A stretch of 7,533 bases of DNA from positions 1 through 7,533 of the forward strand of contig CAYMRB010000478.1 of assembly GCA_964392615.1 (NCBI GenBank). Reading direction: 5' to 3'. Below are positions 1 to 4,123 of the stretch, in pieces (positions within the stretch are counted from its first letter, which is position 1; every line of letters begins with the position of its first letter). Under the pieces are notes generated by a model. That model saw nothing but the letters and a program-made list of their open reading frames with translations. It had not been told where the DNA came from and did not search any database. The position numbers were made by a program, and so were the translations under genes. The stretch is from CAYMRB01 sp964392615. Its GTDB lineage: Bacteria > Planctomycetota > UBA8108.

Positions 1-443
1 GCACGCTCGACCTGATCGCTCTGGTCGGGCGCGAAGACGAGATCGAGCTCGTCGAGGCCGGCGGCGATCAGCGCTCGGCTTACGAGTACGGCTCGGCGTT
101 CAGCCGCGCGTCCGTCGCTCCGATGCCGTCCGGCAAGACCGTGTTCATCTCGGGCACCGCGGCGATCGACGACGACGGCAATACCGAGTACATCGGCCAG
201 ATCGAAGCTCAGATCGACGGCACGATCACCCACGTCCGTTCGCTGCTCGCCGACCTCGACTGTGACGACAGCCACGTCCTGACAGCGCTCGCCTACTGCA
301 AGGACGAGGCCGTCGAGCGCGCTCTGAACGCGAGCTGGACCGACCTGCCCTGGCCGCGCGTCACCATGATCGGCGACGTGTGCCGACCCGAGCTCCTGTT
401 CGAGATCGAGGTCACGGCCAGCCCCGAGTACAAGGGTGACTGA
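1..443 (+). CDS. RidA-fold protein, chorismatase (FkbO/Hyg5/XanB2)-like C-terminal part; 5' end outside window
   Basis: The frame is open from position 3 to the TGA at 441-443, so 146 residues are visible and the gene begins to the left of the window. The ATG at 123 is probably internal, because recognisable family sequence (FSRA at 99-110) precedes it. Visible motifs are FSRA, ISGTA (147-161) and GDVCRPELLFEIE near the end (372-410). Known of the family: short RidA/YjgF proteins are enamine/imine deaminases of about 130 residues ending in a '..VEIE..A' motif. Chorismatases hydrolyse chorismate and have a RidA-like fold, with FSRA/ISGTASI and D(I/V)CR..LL.EIE motifs in the C-terminal half. 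The combination seen here fits the chorismatase type better than plain RidA. Inference: a cytoplasmic enzyme acting on chorismate or a related small molecule. The substrate cannot be decided without the missing N-terminus. The next gene on the same strand starts 55 bases downstream. Confidence 0.7.
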   Translation, partial: TLDLIALVGREDEIELVEAGGDQRSAYEYGSAFSRASVAPMPSGKTVFISGTAAIDDDGNTEYIGQIEAQIDGTITHVRSLLADLDCDDSHVLTALAYCKDEAVERALNASWTDLPWPRVTMIGDVCRPELLFEIEVTASPEYKGD

Positions 444-453
444 CAGAGCGAAC

Positions 454-473
454 GATGCCGCCCCACCGGCATC
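454..473 (+). terminator. Hairpin after the RidA/chorismatase-like gene
   Basis: A perfect 7-bp inverted repeat (GATGCCG at 454-460, CGGCATC at 467-473) encloses a 6-base loop. It starts 10 bases after the stop codon of the upstream gene and ends 25 bases before the next start. No T-run follows, so it is not a classical intrinsic terminator. It could be a weak terminator, a 3' mRNA-stabilising stem or chance in GC-rich DNA. Confidence 0.3.
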
Positions 474-498
474 CGGGACCTGACGCGGCGCTCTCGCC

Positions 499-1365
499 AT
501 GAGCGCGGCCATCGAGCGACCCACGCGACGGGGTCAGCGTGTGCTTATCGTGGGCTGTGGCTATCTGGGGACGCGAGTCGCTCGGCGCCTCATCGATCGT
601 GGCTACGACGTCTGGGGAACAACGCGGTCGTCGCAGCGAGCCGACGACCTCGTCGCGGCTGGCATTCGGCCCGTGCGCTTCGATCTCGCGAGTGCGGGCC
701 GTGCGGCAGGTCTGCGCGAAGAAGACTGGGACCTCGTGCTGTACTCGATCCCGTCGGGCCGGGACCACGGCGCCGTCGCGACGCTCGGTGCGCTCGACGC
801 GCTCGACGGTGCGCGGCTGCGCGCGTTCGTGTTCGTGTCGTCGACCGGTGTCTACGCGCAGAGCGATGGTTCCGCCGTCGACGAGGAGACCGTCCTGGAA
901 CGGAGCAACGAGCGCGCTGCGCGGCTGATCGAGGTCGAGCGTGCCGTCCTCGCCCGTGCGCCGAGCGCGCCGGTGATCGCGCTCCGATTGGGAGGGCTCT
1001 ACGGTCCCGAGCGATCGCCGATCGCGTGGATGCGCGACCCCGAATTCCGCGCGCGACTGCGCGGCGGTTCGCGTGCGCTGATGAATTGGATTCACATCGA
1101 CGACGCGGCGGCCGTTGCCGTTGGTGCTCTCGAACGCGGCGTGGCCGGACGTGTCTACCTCGGCGTCGACGGGCACGCGGTCGCACGAGGAGAGTTCTGG
1201 GCGTACGCGGCGCGACTCGCAGGCGTCGGCGCGCCGGAGTTCCCGGACGACTCGGACGACCTCGGCAAGCGCATCTCGAACCGACGCGCCGTCGAAGAGC
1301 TCGGCGTGACGTTGCGCTATCCCGACTACCGCCGCGGCCTCGAAGCGATCGCCGGTCGCGATTAA
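499..1365 (+). CDS. NAD(P)-dependent SDR/epimerase-like protein (YeeZ type)
   Basis: This is a 288-residue protein with an N-terminal Rossmann fold. The dinucleotide-binding motif is GCGYLG at residues 19-24 on the first beta strand. Further extended-SDR features are FVSSTGVYA (112-120), RLGGLYGP (163-170), NWIHIDDAA (196-204) and a C-terminal SNRRAVEELGV...YPDYRRGL segment (260-281). The usual SDR catalytic pair YxxxK is not evident after SSTGVY, as in the YeeZ-like atypical SDR group, so enzymatic activity is uncertain; the relatives are mostly annotated only as NAD-dependent epimerase/dehydratase. The ATG at 499 is the first possible start, because an in-frame TGA lies at 481-483. No good Shine-Dalgarno sequence precedes it. 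It lies 55 bases after the previous same-strand gene and may be cotranscribed with it. It converges with the TMEM14-like gene, leaving only 20 bases between the two stop codons. Confidence 0.85.
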   Translation: MSAAIERPTRRGQRVLIVGCGYLGTRVARRLIDRGYDVWGTTRSSQRADDLVAAGIRPVRFDLASAGRAAGLREEDWDLVLYSIPSGRDHGAVATLGALDALDGARLRAFVFVSSTGVYAQSDGSAVDEETVLERSNERAARLIEVERAVLARAPSAPVIALRLGGLYGPERSPIAWMRDPEFRARLRGGSRALMNWIHIDDAAAVAVGALERGVAGRVYLGVDGHAVARGEFWAYAARLAGVGAPEFPDDSDDLGKRISNRRAVEELGVTLRYPDYRRGLEAIAGRD

Positions 1366-1385
1366 TCCATCACGAGGCCGTCGAG

Positions 1386-1724
1386 CTATGGGGCAGCGGA
1401 GACCGCGCCCGCGTCGACCGCGAAGTACGCCAACGCGATGGTCACGGCAAGGCTGATCCCGAGAAACACGGCGGACGGCACGAGCTTCTTGGTCTTGCGC
1501 CAGCGCACGAAGAACACGACGCACAGAAGACCCGCGATGCCGGTGCCGGCCCAGTACCCCTTGACCGCGTCGCCGAACGACATCCCGAGAGCGATGAGGA
1601 GGAGGGCACCGCTGACGTAGCCGGAGATGAGCGAAGGCTTCGACTTCGCGATCCGGTAGCCGAGATAGCCACCGGCGACCATCAGCGCGGCGTAGACGAG
1701 GAGAACGACTTGACCGAGAGCCAT
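1386..1724 (-). CDS. TMEM14 family (UPF0136) small membrane protein
   Basis: This is a 112-residue hydrophobic protein with four predicted membrane helices, at about residues 4-22, 32-48, 56-73 and 82-102. The family signature is seen as GGYLGYRIAKSKPSLISGY (18-36) plus a basic turn RWRKTKKLVPSAV (74-86) between helices 3 and 4. The length matches the usual 100-120 residues. Known of the family: eukaryotic members include TMEM14C (mitochondrial, needed for haem synthesis) and plant FAX proteins (plastid fatty-acid export). Bacterial members are uncharacterised, so transport of a lipid-like or porphyrin molecule is only a possibility. It starts at the ATG at 1724-1722; no clear ribosome binding site is visible. 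It reads divergently from the 661-residue secreted-protein gene and converges with the SDR gene. No functional partner is apparent nearby. Confidence 0.85.
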   Translation of the reverse strand: MALGQVVLLVYAALMVAGGYLGYRIAKSKPSLISGYVSGALLLIALGMSFGDAVKGYWAGTGIAGLLCVVFFVRWRKTKKLVPSAVFLGISLAVTIALAYFAVDAGAVSAAP

Positions 1725-1842
1725 GGCAGGAAGATCCAGAGGGGAGTCGAGGGTTCGTCACGGCGGCCGTCAGGCGCGACGAGCGACTGCTGGCCGCCCC
1801 CCGTTCGTACTGGATTGCAGGATCGAACGCCACCCTCGAAGC

Positions 1843-1911
1843 GCAGCTGCCGCCTCGGTGGGAGGGTGCCGACCTATCGTCTCGACGCCTCGCACAGCCC
1901 TGCAGCTGCCG
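1843..1911. repeat. Two copies of GCAGCTGCCG with palindromic core, 59 bases apart
   Basis: A 10-base direct repeat occurs at 1843-1852 and 1902-1911. Its first eight bases, GCAGCTGC, are a perfect palindrome. Both copies lie in the divergent intergenic region upstream of the extended -10 element at 1937-1945, the second copy about 40-50 bases before the likely transcription start. They could be operator half-sites or paired sites for a dimeric regulator. Chance recurrence in GC-rich DNA is a real alternative. Confidence 0.3.
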
Positions 1912-1936
1912 GACCCGGCGGGCGAGGTACGCGATC

Positions 1937-1945
1937 TGGTATACT
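1937..1945 (+). promoter_or_regulatory. Extended -10 promoter (TGG-TATACT) of the 661-residue protein gene
   Basis: TGG at 1937-1939 directly precedes TATACT at 1940-1945, which matches the extended -10 pattern TGnTATAAT with one mismatch. It is AT-rich against a very GC-rich background. No good -35 hexamer is found 16-18 bases upstream, which extended -10 promoters can tolerate. Transcription would start near 1951-1953, giving a leader of about 20 bases before the ATG at 1971. Confidence 0.5.
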
Positions 1946-1955
1946 CGGGAGCTAC

Positions 1956-1960
1956 GAGGA
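1956..1960 (+). promoter_or_regulatory. Ribosome binding site GAGGA for the ATG at 1971
   Basis: GAGGA at 1956-1960 ends 10 bases before the ATG at 1971. It supports that start over the open reading frame, which continues upstream without a stop as far as about 1026. The start is also fixed by the signal peptide that begins right there. Confidence 0.6.
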
Positions 1961-1970
1961 CTCCCCCGTC

Positions 1971-3956
1971 ATGCAGCACCGTCCACCGGCACAGCCGCGC
2001 CATCCGGCCACTCGCGCCACCCGCGCCGTGATCGCCCTCGCCACCGCCGTCGCCCTGGCCACGGGCGCGAGCGCGTGGGCCGACAACACGGGAGATTGGT
2101 ACGACAATCGGGACGACGGGCACGCGACGGTGAGGCTGGAATCGCACCCCGGCGCGCAAGCGATGTCGTCGGGATTCGGCGCCCAGAGCGGGGTGATCGA
2201 GGACCGAGTCGTCGTCGGCAACGCGTCGCTTGCGTTCAGCGGATCGTTCTGGGGCAGCCTCGTACGCATCTCCCTGATGCACGGCGGCGGCTCGACGGGC
2301 ACGTACGCGCAGTACACGAGCAACAACGCGTACTGGTACCCGGAGCACCGCGACCACGATGCGAAGGATCACTTCCATGCGATGACGCCCGCGGTCAACG
2401 TGTCGCAGGGCTCCTCCGGGTCCGAGGTCGACGAGGTTCACAAGTGGCTCTACACGCTGGCGGCGTTCCCGGCGGACACGAAGGCGCGGCTCGTCGAGAT
2501 GGGACTGTTGATGCCGACGGTCCAGATGATCGCACGTCGCACGCGCGTCGAATCGGACGCCGAGTATCTGTCCGGCGTCGCACACCCGAGCGCGTTCGAC
2601 AACGCGGACAACCGTGCCGCCATGGAAGCGATGGCGGCCGCCATGGAGGTTGACGACCTGCCGCCGGTGGTCCGCCTTCGCGTGCTCGAGGACAGCTTCG
2701 ACGGAGAGCTGGGCGTCGACTTCTTCGAGGCGTTCGGCAGCGAGGCGCACTACACGCAGCCGGTATCGATCTGCCGCATCTTCCGGGGTCGCGAGTACAC
2801 GAAACGCATGGTCGTCACGGCGGCCGACAGCGAGGATCCGGACGGAAGGCCGCTCGCCTTTCACTGGCGCGTGTTGCGCGGCGATGGGTCTCGAGTCCGG
2901 ATCGCGCCGCGCGGAGAGTCGGGAGAGGAAGCGGAGATCGAGATCGATTACCACCCGGAGACGACCATTCCGGGTTCAAGCCGGCGCACGAACCTCGTCG
3001 TCGTAGGCGCGTTCGTTCACGATGGCACGCATTACTCGGCGCCGGCATTCGTCACGTCGTTCTCGCTCGCCAACGAGACGCGCGAGTACGACCCGGCGAC
3101 CGGGCGCTTGCTGCGCGCGAGCTACAGCGGCGCGTACGTGTATCCGTTCCTGTCCGCCGAGAAGTCGTGGCAGTCCGACACGTTCGTCTACGCGGATGAC
3201 GACGACGGGCGGCTGCTCGGCTGGGTGCGCGACGACGGCGTCGAGACGCGTGAGTTCGTCGCCGCGGGGCACGTCGTCACGGCGGGAAGCCTCGCCGCGG
3301 GCGTGACGGGTGCGGACGAGGTCGCCTACCGATTCGATCCGGAGACGCGGCAGGTGCATTGGGAGTCGGTCGGCCCGATCGAGCCTCCGTGTGACGAGGA
3401 CGTCACGCCGCCGTCGATCACCTGCCCGGGCTTGGAGGTAGCGTTCGTCGACGCCGCGTGCGAAGCGACCATGCCGGACCTCCTCTCGCTCGCGATGGCC
3501 ACGGACGACTGCACCGCGCCCGCCGATCTGGCGATGGCGCAGAGCCCCGCGCCGGGAACACCGCTGCCGCCCGGCGTTCATCGCGTCACGCTGACGGTGA
3601 CCGACCGTGCGGGGCACAACAGCTCGTGCGAGGTCGATTGGACCCTCGAAGACCGTGCGTTTCTGCGGGGAAACATCAATCGACGCGCAGCTCACTCCCT
3701 CGATCTCGCGGACGTGGTGGATCTCGTCCACGTGTTGTTCGCGGGTCGGACGTTGACGTTCGACTGCGAGGCCGCACTCGACGTCAACAACGACGGCGCG
3801 CACGACATCCTCGACGTCATCGGCCTCGTCTACGGAGTGTTCCGCCCGCAGGTTTTCGAGATTCCCCCACCGACGGGCGTACCGGGCGTCGGCGAGCCGG
3901 ACGGCGGAAGCATCTCGTCGGCGCTCGGATGCGAGGACGGAGAGTACTGCCCGTAG
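1971..3956 (+). CDS. Exported multidomain protein: unknown N-terminal region, PKD-like segment, HYR domain, dockerin-like C-terminus
   Basis: This is a 661-residue protein. Residues 1-37 are a signal peptide with a basic Arg-containing start, a hydrophobic core VIALATAVALATG and cleavage near AWA|DN. Residues 38-265 are a region I cannot name. It has motifs YTSNNAYWYPEHRDHD (115-130), SQGSSGSE (145-152), GLLMPTVQMIARR (178-190) and YLSGVAHPSAFD (199-210). Residues 275-370 look PKD/cadherin-like (DSEDPDGRPLAFHW, 286-299). Residues 371-465 hold YDPATGRLL and GRLLGWVRDDG motifs. Residues 475-560 are a HYR domain (DVTPPSITCP, 477-486) with several cysteines. Residues 564-624 are dockerin-like: a degenerate first loop (GNINRRAAHSLDLAD) and a canonical second loop (DVNNDGAHDILD, 604-615). 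The tail ends LGCEDGEYCP. No function is assigned. Inference: secreted or surface-attached and Ca2+-binding. It has its own promoter and converges with the lyase gene. Confidence 0.85.
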   Translation: MQHRPPAQPRHPATRATRAVIALATAVALATGASAWADNTGDWYDNRDDGHATVRLESHPGAQAMSSGFGAQSGVIEDRVVVGNASLAFSGSFWGSLVRISLMHGGGSTGTYAQYTSNNAYWYPEHRDHDAKDHFHAMTPAVNVSQGSSGSEVDEVHKWLYTLAAFPADTKARLVEMGLLMPTVQMIARRTRVESDAEYLSGVAHPSAFDNADNRAAMEAMAAAMEVDDLPPVVRLRVLEDSFDGELGVDFFEAFGSEAHYTQPVSICRIFRGREYTKRMVVTAADSEDPDGRPLAFHWRVLRGDGSRVRIAPRGESGEEAEIEIDYHPETTIPGSSRRTNLVVVGAFVHDGTHYSAPAFVTSFSLANETREYDPATGRLLRASYSGAYVYPFLSAEKSWQSDTFVYADDDDGRLLGWVRDDGVETREFVAAGHVVTAGSLAAGVTGADEVAYRFDPETRQVHWESVGPIEPPCDEDVTPPSITCPGLEVAFVDAACEATMPDLLSLAMATDDCTAPADLAMAQSPAPGTPLPPGVHRVTLTVTDRAGHNSSCEVDWTLEDRAFLRGNINRRAAHSLDLADVVDLVHVLFAGRTLTFDCEAALDVNNDGAHDILDVIGLVYGVFRPQVFEIPPPTGVPGVGEPDGGSISSALGCEDGEYCP

Positions 3957-4090
3957 ATCGAACAGGGCAGACGCGGATCAGCGTGTTGCCGCCTCGAGCT
4001 CGAGCTGGAAGCGGGCGAGCCGAGCGTCTTCTCATCCGAGCGAGCGACGAATGGTCTGTCGTGCCGCCCAGCTCGCGGTCATGGACCATG

Positions 4091-4115
4091 CGCTCGAGCT
4101 CCGAGCCTTCGAGCG
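4091..4115 (-). terminator. Strong GC hairpin just beyond the lyase stop codon
   Basis: CGCTCGA at 4091-4097 pairs with TCGAGCG at 4109-4115. Inside it, GCTC at 4098-4101 pairs with GAGC at 4103-4106, with a small CT bulge. The stem starts 8 bases past the stop codon of the minus-strand lyase gene, in the 167-base gap between the two converging genes. There is no U-run after the stem on either strand, so factor-independent termination is doubtful. Apart from this hairpin and a CTCGAGCTCGAG palindrome at 3993-4004, I see nothing else in 3957-4123. Confidence 0.35.
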
Positions 4116-4123
4116 GTGAGGGA

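Noticed and set aside
412..1833. Long minus-strand open frame (473 codons) opposite the SDR gene
   Set aside because: It covers the recognisable SDR gene and the TMEM14 gene in another frame, and has an Arg-rich, low-information translation.
1811..1840. GTTCGATCCTGCAATCCA on the minus strand, resembling a tRNA T-arm with CCA
   Set aside because: The bases flanking the loop do not pair as a T-stem, and no acceptor, D or anticodon arms can be found nearby.
1026..1970. Upstream extension of the 661-residue protein's frame as far as 1026
   Set aside because: It would overlap the SDR and TMEM14 genes. A signal peptide, ribosome binding site and promoter all point to the ATG at 1971.
3993..4004. 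CTCGAGCTCGAG palindrome
   Set aside because: It is a simple repeat of CTCGAG-type sequence common in this GC-rich DNA, with no loop or supporting context.
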